This document shows, piece by piece, positions 22,513 to 30,222 of a stretch of DNA of 33,587 nucleotides. The stretch's first letter is position 1. Each line of letters starts with the position of its first letter. Source of the stretch: Kitasatospora phosalacinea (GTDB lineage Bacteria > Actinomycetota > Actinomycetes > Streptomycetales > Streptomycetaceae); the NCBI RefSeq assembly GCF_000716545.1, contig NZ_JNWZ01000077.1:1-33587 (forward strand). The letters run 5' to 3'. A model generated the notes under the pieces. It did not search any database. It was not told where the DNA came from and worked only from the letters and a program-made list of their open reading frames with translations. The position numbers and the translations under genes were made by a program.

Positions 22513-23070
22513 ATGGCACCCCCCACCTCAACCCCCGCTCCGACCGACGCGCCCCGACCCGAGCAGCCGGGCGCCGGGCGGCCCGCGACGGAGCAGCTCG
22601 CGGCCGAGCGACTCGCGGCCGAACTGCGGACGGCGATCAGCGGCCTGGTCCGGGCCGGTCGGCCGCACGACCGGCTCGCCCCCATCCCGGCGACGGTGCT
22701 GGATCTGCTCGACCGGCAGGGCCCGATGACCACCGCGGAGCTGGCGGCGAGCCGTGGCGTGCGGCACCAGACCATGGCCGCCACGGTCAAGGAGCTCACC
22801 GAGGCCGGCCACCTGACCGCCGGGCCGCACCCGGACGACGCCCGCAAGAAGGTGCTGACCCTGACCCCGCGCGGCCGGAACGCGATCGAGGCCGACCGGC
22901 GGCAGCGGGTGGGCCTGCTCGCCCGGGCGCTCACCGCGAGCCTGGACGAGTCCGAGCAGCTCCTGCTGGCCCGGGCCCTCCCCCTGCTGGACCGGATCGC
23001 GACCGAGCTGGGCGGGGCGGACGGCGCGGATCCGGCGGGCGACCGAGGGCCGATCAGCGGGGCCTGGTGA
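22513..23070 (+). CDS. MarR-family transcriptional regulator
   Basis: Winged-helix regulator of 185 aa. After a Pro/Ala-rich N-terminal tail (about 1-25) comes the dimerisation helix, then the MarR wHTH: PIPATVLDLLDRQGPMTTAELAASRGVRHQTMAATVKELTEAGHL with the recognition helix near 84-96. The wing carries the typical D-D-A-R (HPDDARKKVLTLTPRGRN). No redox-sensing cysteine is present, so a small-molecule inducer is more likely than oxidation. It is divergent from the MBL hydrolase and probably represses both through the two sites at 22448-22495. ATG lies 6 nt after a -10 hexamer, with no Shine-Dalgarno. Confidence 0.92.
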   Translation: MAPPTSTPAPTDAPRPEQPGAGRPATEQLAAERLAAELRTAISGLVRAGRPHDRLAPIPATVLDLLDRQGPMTTAELAASRGVRHQTMAATVKELTEAGHLTAGPHPDDARKKVLTLTPRGRNAIEADRRQRVGLLARALTASLDESEQLLLARALPLLDRIATELGGADGADPAGDRGPISGAW

Positions 23071-23130
23071 GCCGGGGGAAGCGCCGACAGGCCCGGCAGG
23101 CCCGGCGACCGATACTTCCGTTTCACTGAC

Positions 23131-23178
23131 AACAGAATCCTCGTATCAACGATCCAAGACTCTGTTATCGTTGATAAC
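23131..23178. promoter_or_regulatory. Nested inverted repeats upstream of the SDR gene
   Basis: TATCAACGAT (23144-23153) pairs with ATCGTTGATA (23167-23176). The right copy lies inside a second perfect dyad, GTTATC-GTT-GATAAC (23164-23178). AACAGA (23131-23136) and TCTGTT (23161-23166) form an outer pair. The AT-rich set stands out from its surroundings, 38 bp before the SDR start, and looks like an operator region, probably for the TetR protein encoded two genes downstream (24406). Confidence 0.6.
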
Positions 23179-23215
23179 GCAAGAGCCTGATCGTCGAAAC
23201 GAAAGAGGTTCCGCC

Positions 23216-23962
23216 ATGCCCACCACCGACGCACAGTCCCGGGTCGCCCTGGTCACCGGCGGTTCCGGCGGCATCGGCCGGGCCGTGGTCCGGCAGCTCG
23301 CCCGCGCCGGGTACCCCGTCGCCGTCCACTACTCCGGCAGCAAGGACAAGGCCGAGGCCCTGGTCGCGGAGGTCGTCGGAGCCGGCGGCCGGGCGCTGGC
23401 GGTCGGCGCCGACATCGCGGACGAGCGGGCCGTGGCCGCCGCGTTCGACCTGGTCGAGGCCGAGTTCGGCGGGCTGGACGTGGTCGTCCACACCGCGGGC
23501 GTCATGCGCCTGGCGCCGATCGCCGAACTCGACCTGGCCGACTTCGACGAGGTGCAGCGGGTCAACGTCCGCGGCACCTTCGTGGTCGCCCAGCAGGCCG
23601 CCCGCCGACTGCGCCGGGGCGGAGCGCTGATCAACTTCTCCACCTCGGTGGTCGGACTCCAGTTCCCGAACTACGGGGCGTACGCGGCCAGCAAGGGCGC
23701 GGTCGAGGCGCTGACCCTGGTGCTGGCCCGCGAACTGCGCGGCCGGGACGTCACGGTCAACACGATCGCCCCCGGCCCCACCGCCACCCCGATGTTCCTG
23801 GACGGCAAGGACCAGGCCGCCATCGACCGGCTGGCCGCCCAGCCCCCGCTGGAGCGCCTGGGCGCCCCGGAGGACATCGCCGAACTGGCCGCCTTCCTGG
23901 CCGGCCCGGCCGGCCGCTGGATCAACGGCCAGAACATCCGCAGCAACGGCGGCATCGTCTGA
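23216..23962 (+). CDS. Short-chain dehydrogenase/reductase (classical SDR)
   Basis: NAD(P)-dependent oxidoreductase of 248 aa. Cofactor motif TGGSGGIG (14-21), HTAG (92-95) as a variant of NNAG, catalytic S142/S144 and Y156-x3-K160 (GAYAASK), and the PG-P-TATP segment after the active site. The full classical length and an intact active site indicate an active enzyme. The HTAG variant and the RSNGGIV ending are common in a 3-oxoacyl-ACP-reductase-like subgroup. AAGAGG precedes the ATG by 7 nt. It leads a cluster with a tautomerase and a TetR gene, preceded by the nested repeats at 23131-23178. Substrate unknown. Confidence 0.92.
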   Translation: MPTTDAQSRVALVTGGSGGIGRAVVRQLARAGYPVAVHYSGSKDKAEALVAEVVGAGGRALAVGADIADERAVAAAFDLVEAEFGGLDVVVHTAGVMRLAPIAELDLADFDEVQRVNVRGTFVVAQQAARRLRRGGALINFSTSVVGLQFPNYGAYAASKGAVEALTLVLARELRGRDVTVNTIAPGPTATPMFLDGKDQAAIDRLAAQPPLERLGAPEDIAELAAFLAGPAGRWINGQNIRSNGGIV

Positions 23963-24045
23963 CCCGGCCCGTCCCGGCCCTCCCCGCTCCGTCCCGCCTC
24001 ACCCCGTCCCGTCCCGTCCCGTTCCGCCCGTACGAGGAGAACACC

Positions 24046-24294
24046 GTGCCTTTCGCCAACTTCAAGGTTCCCGCCGGCACCCTGGCCCCGGCGCAGAAGC
24101 AGCTGATCGTCGACCGCGTCACCGACCTGTACGCCGAGGTCTACGGCGAACGCGCCCGGCAGAACACCATGGTCCTGGTCGAGGAGGTCGCCGACGGCGG
24201 CTGGGGCATCGGCGGCCACGTCCTGACCGCCGCCATGGTCAACGGGACCGGCTCCGACCCCACCCCTGCCCCCGCCCCCGCCCCCGCCGAGTAA
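24046..24294 (+). CDS. 4-oxalocrotonate tautomerase-family protein
   Basis: Small enzyme-sized protein of 82 aa with the tautomerase-superfamily signature: proline directly after the initiator residue (MPFANFKVPAG), which becomes the N-terminal catalytic base once Met is removed. The helix LAPAQKQLIVDRVTDLYAEVYG and the strand NTMVLVEEV follow the family pattern, and GGWGIGG is the usual hairpin. The last dozen residues are Ala-Pro repeats and look disordered. GTG start with GAGGAG 6 nt upstream. It is 83 bp behind the SDR gene, a gap containing a GTCCC pentamer repeat (24006-24020). Likely works on a keto/enol product of the SDR; inference. Confidence 0.88.
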   Translation: MPFANFKVPAGTLAPAQKQLIVDRVTDLYAEVYGERARQNTMVLVEEVADGGWGIGGHVLTAAMVNGTGSDPTPAPAPAPAE

Positions 24295-24405
24295 CCGGGC
24301 CGCGCCGTGCCGCGCCGGGCCGGGGCTGCGCCGCCCCGGCCCGGCGCCGGCCTCCACTACGCTGGCCGGGCAGCGCGGGACCGAAGAACAGGCAAGGAAC
24401 AGGCC

Positions 24406-25131
24406 ATGAGCGACGCCACCACCGGCACCACCCCCCGGGGGACGGGCGACCTGCGCTCCCGGATGCTCGAAGCCGCCGAGGACCTGCTCGCCGAGTCCCC
24501 CGACAACGACGTCTCGACCCGCGCCGTGTGCGAGGCCGTCGGCGTCAAGCAGCCCGTCCTGTACCGACTGTTCGGCGACAAGAACGGCCTGCTGACCGCC
24601 CTGGTCGCGCACGGCTTCGAGCGCTACATCGGCCGCAAGCAGCGGCTGGCCGTCACCGACGACCCGGTCGCCGACCTGCGCGCGGGCTGGGACGACCACA
24701 CGGACTTCGCGCTGTCCAACCGGGCGCTGTACCGGCTGATGTTCTCGCCGGTGCTGCCCGAGGTGCCCGAACCCGCCGCCCGGATCTTCGAGTTGCTGAA
24801 GCGGACCCTGGAGCGGTGCGCGGCGGCCGGCGCGCTGCGGATCCCCGTCGAGGAGGCCGCGCAGGCGATCCTGGCGGCCAACGTCGGCGTCACCCTCAGT
24901 CTGCTCTCCCAGCCGGAGCGGTTCTCCGATCCCGCGCTGCCCACCCGCGTCCGGGACGCGGTCTTCGCCGCCTGCCTGGACGAGTCGGCCGCCGCGCCCG
25001 CCGCCGAGGAGGACCGACTCGCCGGAGCCGCCCGCCAGTTGGAGGCCCAGCTGCGGCAGCGCGGCACACCGCTGGGCGAGGCGGAGACCGCGCTGCTGCT
25101 GGTGTGGCTGCGCACGCTGCAGCAGCCGTAG
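24406..25131 (+). CDS. TetR-family regulator of the SDR-tautomerase cluster
   Basis: Repressor-type protein of 241 aa. TetR_N at about 15-62: LRSRMLEAAEDLLAESPDN, then VSTRAVCEAVGVKQPVLYRLF and KNGLLTALVAHGF. The C-terminal part (about 75-190) is helical with a TM-free ligand pocket, plus an extra charged helix pair at 200-240. AAGGAA lies 6 nt before the ATG. A -10-like TACGCT (24358-24363) suggests its own promoter within the 111-bp gap after the tautomerase gene. It is the natural candidate to bind the AT-rich dyads at 23131-23178. Confidence 0.9.
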   Translation: MSDATTGTTPRGTGDLRSRMLEAAEDLLAESPDNDVSTRAVCEAVGVKQPVLYRLFGDKNGLLTALVAHGFERYIGRKQRLAVTDDPVADLRAGWDDHTDFALSNRALYRLMFSPVLPEVPEPAARIFELLKRTLERCAAAGALRIPVEEAAQAILAANVGVTLSLLSQPERFSDPALPTRVRDAVFAACLDESAAAPAAEEDRLAGAARQLEAQLRQRGTPLGEAETALLLVWLRTLQQP

Positions 25132-25157
25132 CCCGGCCCCGGTTTCCTGTCGGCCGG

Positions 25158-25556
25158 TCAGACGCCCTGCCTGGAGCGGGCTTCCGGCGTCACCGGCGTG
25201 AAGAAGTTGACCAGGGTGCCGTCCGGGTCGCGGAGCAGCAGCGACCGGTTGCCCCACGGCAGGGTGGCCGGCCCGCTGACGAACTCCGCGCCGCTGTCGG
25301 CGAGTCGGCGGTGCAGCAGGTCGACGTCCTCGACCAGGAACTCGACGATCGCGCTGCGGTTCGCGGCCGGCTCGGCCGAACCCGGCGCGAACAGCGGCAC
25401 GGTGCGGACGCTGCCGATCGCCAACGTACCGGCCGGGGTTCGGAGTTCGGCGAAGTCCGGAGTGGCCCGGACGGCGCTCAGGCCGGTGGCGCGCTCGTAG
25501 AACGCGACCAGGCGGTCGACGTCGGCGGTGATCAGGCGGACGGAGACGAGGTTCAC
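25158..25556 (-). CDS. VOC-family (glyoxalase/bleomycin-resistance-fold) protein
   Basis: Single-domain vicinal-oxygen-chelate protein of 132 aa with two beta-alpha-beta-beta-beta modules: VSVRLITADVDRLVAFYERATGL (5-27) and SAIVEFLVEDVDLLHRRLADSG (about 68-90). The second ends in SLLLRDPDGTLVNFFTPV, the classic VOC ending. The first module lacks an obvious metal-binding His at its start (VRLITA), so it may be a binding protein rather than an enzyme. GTG start with GGGAG 6 nt upstream. It is divergent, 131 bp apart, from a WYL regulator that probably controls it. Confidence 0.9.
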   Translation of the reverse strand: MNLVSVRLITADVDRLVAFYERATGLSAVRATPDFAELRTPAGTLAIGSVRTVPLFAPGSAEPAANRSAIVEFLVEDVDLLHRRLADSGAEFVSGPATLPWGNRSLLLRDPDGTLVNFFTPVTPEARSRQGV

Positions 25557-25687
25557 GCGGGGCTCCCGTGCGGTGTTCCGGCGCGACGTCCGGTGGGTGT
25601 TCCGGGGTCGCGTTCCGGGGCGGTCGGTCCGACGCTAGAGGTGATACCGGACGGAATCCGCCCGGTACCGGGAGGAGGATCAGCGGT

Positions 25688-26677
25688 ATGACCCGACCCG
25701 TGGCCCGTGTCCTCACCCTGCTGGAGCTGCTGCAGTCCGGCGGCGTCCGCACCGTCGCGGAGCTGGCCGAACGGCTGGAGGTGGACGAGCGCACCGTCCG
25801 CCGGTACGTCGCCCAGCTGGTCGACCTCGACCTGCCGGTGGAGTCGGTGCGCGGCCGCTACGGCGGCTACCGGCTCGCGCCGGGGCACCGGATGCCGCCG
25901 CTGATGCTCACCGAGGAGGAGGCGCTGGCCGTCCTGTTCGGCCTGGCCGCCGCCGAGCGGGCCGGGATGGCCGCCACCTCCGCCACCGCGAGCGGGACGG
26001 CCGCCGCGAAGCTCCGCCGGGTCCTGCCCCGCCGGGTCGTCCACCGCCTGGACGCCCTGTGGGAGGCGCTGGCCTTCACGGCCGGGCCCGCGCCCGGCGC
26101 TCCGGGGGCCGCACCGCCCGCGCCCGACCCGGAGTCGCTGCTGACCGTCGCCGACGCGGTGCGCCACCGCCGTCCGCTCGCCTTCCGCTACACCTCCGCG
26201 GACGGCCGCAGCGGTGAACGGGACGTCCAGCCGTACGGGTTGGTGCTGCACGCGGGCCGCTGGTACCTGACCGGGCTGGACACCGGCGCCCGCGCCGAGC
26301 GCCTGTTCCGCCTCGACCGGCTGGCCGCGCCCCGCCCGCTGCCGGGCACCTTCGCCGCCCCGGCCGGTCCGGATCCCGCCGAGCGCGTCCTGCGCGCCCT
26401 GGCCACCGCCCCGCACCGCCACCACGTCCGACTGCGGATCCGGGCGGAGGCCGCCCGGATCCGCGCGCACCTCCCGGCGGGCCTGGCCCTGGTCGAAGGA
26501 CCGGACGCCGACGGCTGGTCCGACGTCGAGCTGCGGGTCGCCGAACTCGACTGGGTACCGGGCGCGTTGGCGGCCCTGGACCGACCGTTCACGATCGAGC
26601 ACCCCGCCGAACTGCGGGGAATGGTCGCGGCGTTGGCCGAACGGCTCGCCGAATCGGCCCGCAGCGAAGGGAGTTGA
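25688..26677 (+). CDS. YafY-type HTH/WYL-domain transcriptional regulator
   Basis: DNA-binding regulator of 329 aa. HTH_11-type winged helix at 1-65: ARVLTLLELLQSGGVRTVAELAERLEVDERTVRRYV, then the RGRYGGYRLAPG wing. The WYL domain spans about 148-225, with its namesake W192-Y193-L194 (HAGRWYLTGLDTG) and the R-LFRLDRL strand; WYL domains sense ligands, often nucleic acids. A WCX-like C-terminal domain follows (about 240-320). GGAGGAGG lies about 10 nt before the ATG. It is divergent from the VOC-protein gene. This pairing in actinobacteria commonly reflects direct control of the VOC gene. Confidence 0.92.
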   Translation: MTRPVARVLTLLELLQSGGVRTVAELAERLEVDERTVRRYVAQLVDLDLPVESVRGRYGGYRLAPGHRMPPLMLTEEEALAVLFGLAAAERAGMAATSATASGTAAAKLRRVLPRRVVHRLDALWEALAFTAGPAPGAPGAAPPAPDPESLLTVADAVRHRRPLAFRYTSADGRSGERDVQPYGLVLHAGRWYLTGLDTGARAERLFRLDRLAAPRPLPGTFAAPAGPDPAERVLRALATAPHRHHVRLRIRAEAARIRAHLPAGLALVEGPDADGWSDVELRVAELDWVPGALAALDRPFTIEHPAELRGMVAALAERLAESARSEGS

Positions 26678-26705
26678 CCGGACCGGCCGGCCGCCCCCGG
26701 CCCCC

Positions 26706-27257
26706 TCAGCCCTTGCGGGCCGCCGCCGCGATCTTCGCCGTGGTGTGGAAGAAGCGCGAAGTCGCCTGCCCCCGGTACGACTTGGGGAACGCGGTGGCCG
26801 GGTTGCCGTTCAGCCGGCCGTTGCGCACGTGCATCACCACGAACGCCGCGTCCGCGGTGGCACCGATCATCTCCCAGTCGCCCTTCGGCGAGGCGACCGG
26901 CAGCGCCGCCGTGACCTCCGGCGGCAGCGGCTCGGACAGGAACAGCACGCACAGCCGCTTGTCCTCGGCGGGCTCCACCACCGCGAACGGGTCGAGCGCG
27001 AGCAGCGCCTCGACCTCCTCGACCGTGCGGAGCATCACCGGCACCCGGTACCCGAGCCCCGCCTCCAGGCCCGCCTCGATCCGGGCGGCCAGCGCCGCCC
27101 GGTCGGTCTCGGCGGTGCGGAAGAAGACGTTCCCGCTCTGGATGTACGTCCGCACGCCCTCCAGGCCCAGCCCCGTGAACAGCTCCCGCAACCGGTCCAT
27201 CTTCACGGTGCGGCCGCCGACGTTGACCGCCCGCAGGAAGGCGATGTAGGTCTCCAT
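26706..27257 (-). CDS. DUF1697 domain-containing protein
   Basis: Cytosolic protein of 183 aa covering the whole DUF1697 family length. The N-terminus YIAFLRAVNVGGRTVKMDRLRELFTGLG and the following VRTYIQSGNVFF are the family hallmarks, and the end TARFFHTTAK-like segment (SRFFHTTAKIAAA) is also typical. Biochemical function is unknown. ATG is preceded by TACACT at 27270-27265 on the minus strand with 7 nt between, suggesting a leaderless transcript. It is separated from the alcohol dehydrogenase gene by a terminator, so it is probably its own unit. Confidence 0.9.
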   Translation of the reverse strand: METYIAFLRAVNVGGRTVKMDRLRELFTGLGLEGVRTYIQSGNVFFRTAETDRAALAARIEAGLEAGLGYRVPVMLRTVEEVEALLALDPFAVVEPAEDKRLCVLFLSEPLPPEVTAALPVASPKGDWEMIGATADAAFVVMHVRNGRLNGNPATAFPKSYRGQATSRFFHTTAKIAAAARKG

Positions 27258-27321
27258 GCGGCCGAGTGTAGGCGGCGGGTGCGACGGCTCCCGGCCTCGC
27301 CGGTCTCACGACACCGCCGGC

Positions 27322-27345
27322 GGCCCCCGCCCGGAGGCGGGGGCC
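27322..27345 (-). terminator. Hairpin terminator after the alcohol dehydrogenase gene
   Basis: GGCCCCCGCC (27322-27331) and GGCGGGGGCC (27336-27345) form a perfect 10-bp GC stem with a 4-nt CGGA loop, about 30 bp past the dehydrogenase stop codon. It should end the TetR-SDR-dehydrogenase transcript and insulate the DUF1697 promoter. Confidence 0.75.
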
Positions 27346-27374
27346 GTCGGCGCCGCCCGGACGCCGCGCCGGCG

Positions 27375-28415
27375 TCAGCCGTGGGGCAGGATCACCGCCC
27401 GGCCGTTGATCTTGCCCGCGTGCAGCCGCTCGTAGGCGAGCGGCGCCTCGTCGATGCCGTACGTCTCGACGTGCACGTCGACCGCGCCGACCCGGGCCAG
27501 GTCGAGGACCTCGATCAGCTCGGAGCGGCTGCCCCAGTAGGGGGAGGAGACGGAGACCTCGTAGGGCAGGACCCCGAAGCCGACCTCCAGGGTGCCGCCG
27601 CCGATGCCGACGATGGTGACGTCGCCCTCCACGGCGGCCAGCCGGCCGGCCAGGGCCGTGGTGGGCGGGGCGCCGACGAAGTCGAAGACGGCCTGCGCGC
27701 CCAGCCCGGCGGTGAGTTCGCGCACCTTGCCGGCCGCCGCGTCGTTCGAGAGCACCGCCTCGTGCGCGCCGACGGTGCGGGCCAGCGCGAGCTTCTCCTC
27801 GGTGACGTCGAGCGCGATCACCCGGGCCGCGGTCATCGCCCGCAGCAGCTGGATCGCGACGTGCCCGAGGCCGCCGGTGCCGATCACCACCGCCGTGGAG
27901 CCGGGGGCGAGCTTGGGCAGCGAGCGCTTGATCGCGTGGTACGGCGTCAGCCCGGCGTCGGTGAGCGGAACGGTGCGCACCGGGTCGAGGTCGCCGAGCG
28001 GGACGAGGTGCCGCGGGTCGTCGACCACCATGTACTCGGCCATCGCGCCGGGCGCGCCCAGTCCGGGCGGCATGATGCCGAGGTCGCCCGCGCGCAGGCA
28101 GTAGTTCTCCTTGCCCTCGGCGCACTTGGCGCAGCTGCCGCAGCCCCACGGACCGTACACGGCGACCGATTCGCCTTCGGTGAAGCCGGCCACGCCGGCG
28201 CCGAGCGCGGCGATGGTGCCGACGCCCTCGTGGCCGAGGGTCAGCGGCAGCGGGAAGGGCAGCTGCTCGGCCGGCCAGCTCATCACCGCGATGTCGGAGT
28301 GGCAGACGCCCGCGGCGGTGACCTTCAGCAGGACCTGCCCGGGGCCGGGTTCGGGGTCGGGGACGGTGACCACCTCGGGGTGGCCGCCGACGGTGCGGTA
28401 CTGGACTGCCTTCAT
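27375..28415 (-). CDS. Zinc-dependent alcohol dehydrogenase (MDR family)
   Basis: Medium-chain dehydrogenase of 346 aa. Catalytic zinc ligands are C38 (GVCHSD) and H62-E63 (LGHEGVG). The structural zinc loop is complete with C92, C95, C98 and C106 (CGSCAKCAEGKENYC). The Rossmann motif GTGGLGHVAIQL is at about 179-190. The absence of an inserted domain and the length of about 345 aa fit AdhP-like NAD(P)-dependent alcohol dehydrogenases. AAGGAG lies upstream of the ATG. It follows the SDR gene by 57 bp on the same strand, so two oxidoreductases are expressed together under the TetR gene at 29303. Alcohol/aldehyde interconversion is expected; substrate is unknown. Confidence 0.93.
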   Translation of the reverse strand: MKAVQYRTVGGHPEVVTVPDPEPGPGQVLLKVTAAGVCHSDIAVMSWPAEQLPFPLPLTLGHEGVGTIAALGAGVAGFTEGESVAVYGPWGCGSCAKCAEGKENYCLRAGDLGIMPPGLGAPGAMAEYMVVDDPRHLVPLGDLDPVRTVPLTDAGLTPYHAIKRSLPKLAPGSTAVVIGTGGLGHVAIQLLRAMTAARVIALDVTEEKLALARTVGAHEAVLSNDAAAGKVRELTAGLGAQAVFDFVGAPPTTALAGRLAAVEGDVTIVGIGGGTLEVGFGVLPYEVSVSSPYWGSRSELIEVLDLARVGAVDVHVETYGIDEAPLAYERLHAGKINGRAVILPHG

Positions 28416-28472
28416 GTTCGACGCTCCTTCGCGCGCGGACCCCCCGGGGAAACAGGCCCCCCTGCCGGTGGA

Positions 28473-29228
28473 TCAGCGGGCGGCGTAGCCGCCGTCGACC
28501 AGGTGGTAGCTGCCGGTGACGAAGGACGCCCGGTCGGACAGCAGGAAGGCGGTCAGCTCGGCGACCTCCTCGGCGCGGCCGAGCCGTCCGGCGGGGTGCA
28601 GCGAGATCAGCAGGTCGCGACCGGCCGGGTCGGTGTCCTTGAGCAGCGGGGTGTCGATGAAGCCGGGGCCCACCGCGTTGACCCGCACGCCCTGCGGGGC
28701 GTACTCGATCGCGGCGGTCTTGGTGAGGCCGACGACGCCGTGCTTGGCGGCGACGTACGCGGGCGAGCCGGCGAAGCCGTTGGTGCCGAGGATGGAGGCC
28801 ATGTTGACGACCGAGCCGCCGCCGGCCGCCAGGATCTCCGGCAGTTCGTAGCGCAGCGAGTAGAAGACGCCGTCCAGGTTGGTGGCCAGCACCCGGCGCC
28901 ACGCCTCCAGGTCGTACTCGCCGGTGGGGGCGGCCGGGCCGCCGATGCCCGCGTTGTTGACGGCGAGGCTGAGCGGGCCGAGGCCCTCGACGGCGGCCCG
29001 GACGGCGGCCTCGACCGAGTCCGGGTCGGTGACGTCGAGCCGCACGGCCAGCGCCTTCGCGCCGGTGGCCTCGATGGCGGCGACGGCCGCGCGGGCGCCG
29101 TCCAGGTCGTAGTCGGCGACGGCGACGTTCGCGCCGCGCTCGGCGAGCAGGGTGGCGGTCGCCAGTCCGATGCCGGAGGCGCCTCCGGTGACGAGGGCGG
29201 TGCGGCCGGCGAACTCCTGGGTGGTCAT
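28473..29228 (-). CDS. Short-chain dehydrogenase/reductase (classical SDR)
   Basis: NAD(P)-dependent oxidoreductase of 251 aa with all classical elements: TGGASGIG (14-21), acidic D39 after the second strand which favours NAD, NNAG (91-94), S145, Y158-x3-K162 (PAYVAAKHG), and a SYHLVDGGYAA ending. It resembles hydroxysteroid- and cyclic-alcohol-type SDRs. GAGAGGAA precedes the ATG. It lies 74 bp behind the TetR gene and 57 bp before the zinc alcohol dehydrogenase, all leftward. The pair may oxidise successive alcohol groups, or act on one substrate in opposite directions; inference. Confidence 0.92.
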   Translation of the reverse strand: MTTQEFAGRTALVTGGASGIGLATATLLAERGANVAVADYDLDGARAAVAAIEATGAKALAVRLDVTDPDSVEAAVRAAVEGLGPLSLAVNNAGIGGPAAPTGEYDLEAWRRVLATNLDGVFYSLRYELPEILAAGGGSVVNMASILGTNGFAGSPAYVAAKHGVVGLTKTAAIEYAPQGVRVNAVGPGFIDTPLLKDTDPAGRDLLISLHPAGRLGRAEEVAELTAFLLSDRASFVTGSYHLVDGGYAAR

Positions 29229-29302
29229 GGGTGGTTCCTCTCGTACTCCGCGCGAAGGGGTGGGCGCGGTGGTGCTTGTTCGTACCGCGGGCCGACGGTC
29301 GG

Positions 29303-30118
29303 TCAGCTCGGGGGATCGGTCGCGGCCGGTGCCGCGTCGGGCGGCCTGCGCCCGTCGGGGAGCGGCTCCCCCGGCCCTCCTCGGGACGGGGGGAGCCGCG
29401 GCGGGGCGAAGGCCGCCTGCTGCGGCACCAGGTCGAAGGCGCGGTCGAGCAGGGTGGGCAGGTCGCCCGCGGGGTCGCGCACCCAGGTGCGGGTGGCGGC
29501 GTGCAGGGCGGCCACGCCGAGGCCGACGGCGACGGCGGGGCGCAGGTCGGTCTCCGGGTGCAGGCCGAGCCGGGCGGCGACCAGCCGGATCGAGCGCTCC
29601 TCCTCGGCGACCGAGATCCGCCGGAACGCGGCGGTCAGCGCGGGTTCCTCGTCGATCAGCACGAACAGGTCGCGCATGCCGGGGCGGCGGTGCCAGGCGG
29701 GGTGCTCGGGGTCGGGGTCGTGCAGCCAGGTGGTGACGGCGGCCCGGTACGCGGCGACCGGCGGTTCGGCGGCGGGCCGGGCGGCCAGCGCCTCGTTGAT
29801 CCGGGCGAAGTCGGCGCGCAGGCAGTCCAGCACGGCGTCCTCGCGGGAGGCGAAGTGCCGGCTGAAGGTGCGCCGGGAGACGTCGGCGGCGTCCGCGACG
29901 TCCTCGACGGCGAGGGCGGCGAGGCCGTGCGCCAGGGTGAGGCGCAGTGCGGCGGCGGCCATCGCCTCGCGGGTGCGGCGGGCCTTGCGGTCGCGCCGCC
30001 CGGCCTCGCCCGCGGCGGAACCGCCCTGCCCGGGGACGCCCGGGCCGGTCGCGGCCCCGGCGCCCGCGCCGGTCGCGGCCTGCGGTGCGTCCGGCGGCGC
30101 CGGCTGGTCGGTGCTCAT
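29303..30118 (-). CDS. TetR-family regulator, first gene of the SDR-alcohol dehydrogenase operon
   Basis: Repressor-type protein of 271 aa. An unusually long Ala/Gly/Pro-rich N-terminal tail (1-38) precedes the TetR_N domain (about 45-95): RRTREAMAAAALRLTLAHG, VEDVADAADVSRRTFSRHFASREDAVLD. The C-terminal domain includes RPGMRDLFVLIDEEPALTAAFRR, and a Pro-rich tail ends the protein. ATG at 30118 is chosen over one 13 codons earlier because the latter lies inside the operator palindrome. A TACGGT hexamer (30131-30126) sits 7 nt before this ATG, and a 36-bp double palindrome covers 30140-30175. It is therefore likely self-repressed and controls the dehydrogenases downstream. Confidence 0.9.
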   Translation of the reverse strand: MSTDQPAPPDAPQAATGAGAGAATGPGVPGQGGSAAGEAGRRDRKARRTREAMAAAALRLTLAHGLAALAVEDVADAADVSRRTFSRHFASREDAVLDCLRADFARINEALAARPAAEPPVAAYRAAVTTWLHDPDPEHPAWHRRPGMRDLFVLIDEEPALTAAFRRISVAEEERSIRLVAARLGLHPETDLRPAVAVGLGVAALHAATRTWVRDPAGDLPTLLDRAFDLVPQQAAFAPPRLPPSRGGPGEPLPDGRRPPDAAPAATDPPS

Positions 30119-30139
30119 GGCCCCCACCGTACTACCGGA

Positions 30140-30175
30140 AATGTCCCGGCGGGACATCAGTCCCGCCGGGACATT
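30140..30175 (-). promoter_or_regulatory. 36-bp double palindrome operator upstream of tetR
   Basis: AATGTCCCGGCGGGAC (30140-30155) and GTCCCGCCGGGACATT (30160-30175) are perfect reverse complements around ATCA. Each arm is itself nearly a palindrome: ATGTCCCG-G-CGGGACAT (30141-30157) and GTCCCG-C-CGGGAC (30160-30172). This gives two adjacent dimer sites placed about one helical turn upstream of the -10 candidate. The arrangement suits two cooperating TetR dimers. Confidence 0.8.
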
Positions 30176-30222
30176 CGGCCCGGGTCGTGCTGCTCACGCC
30201 CCGGGCGGCTCCGGGGCGGCGC

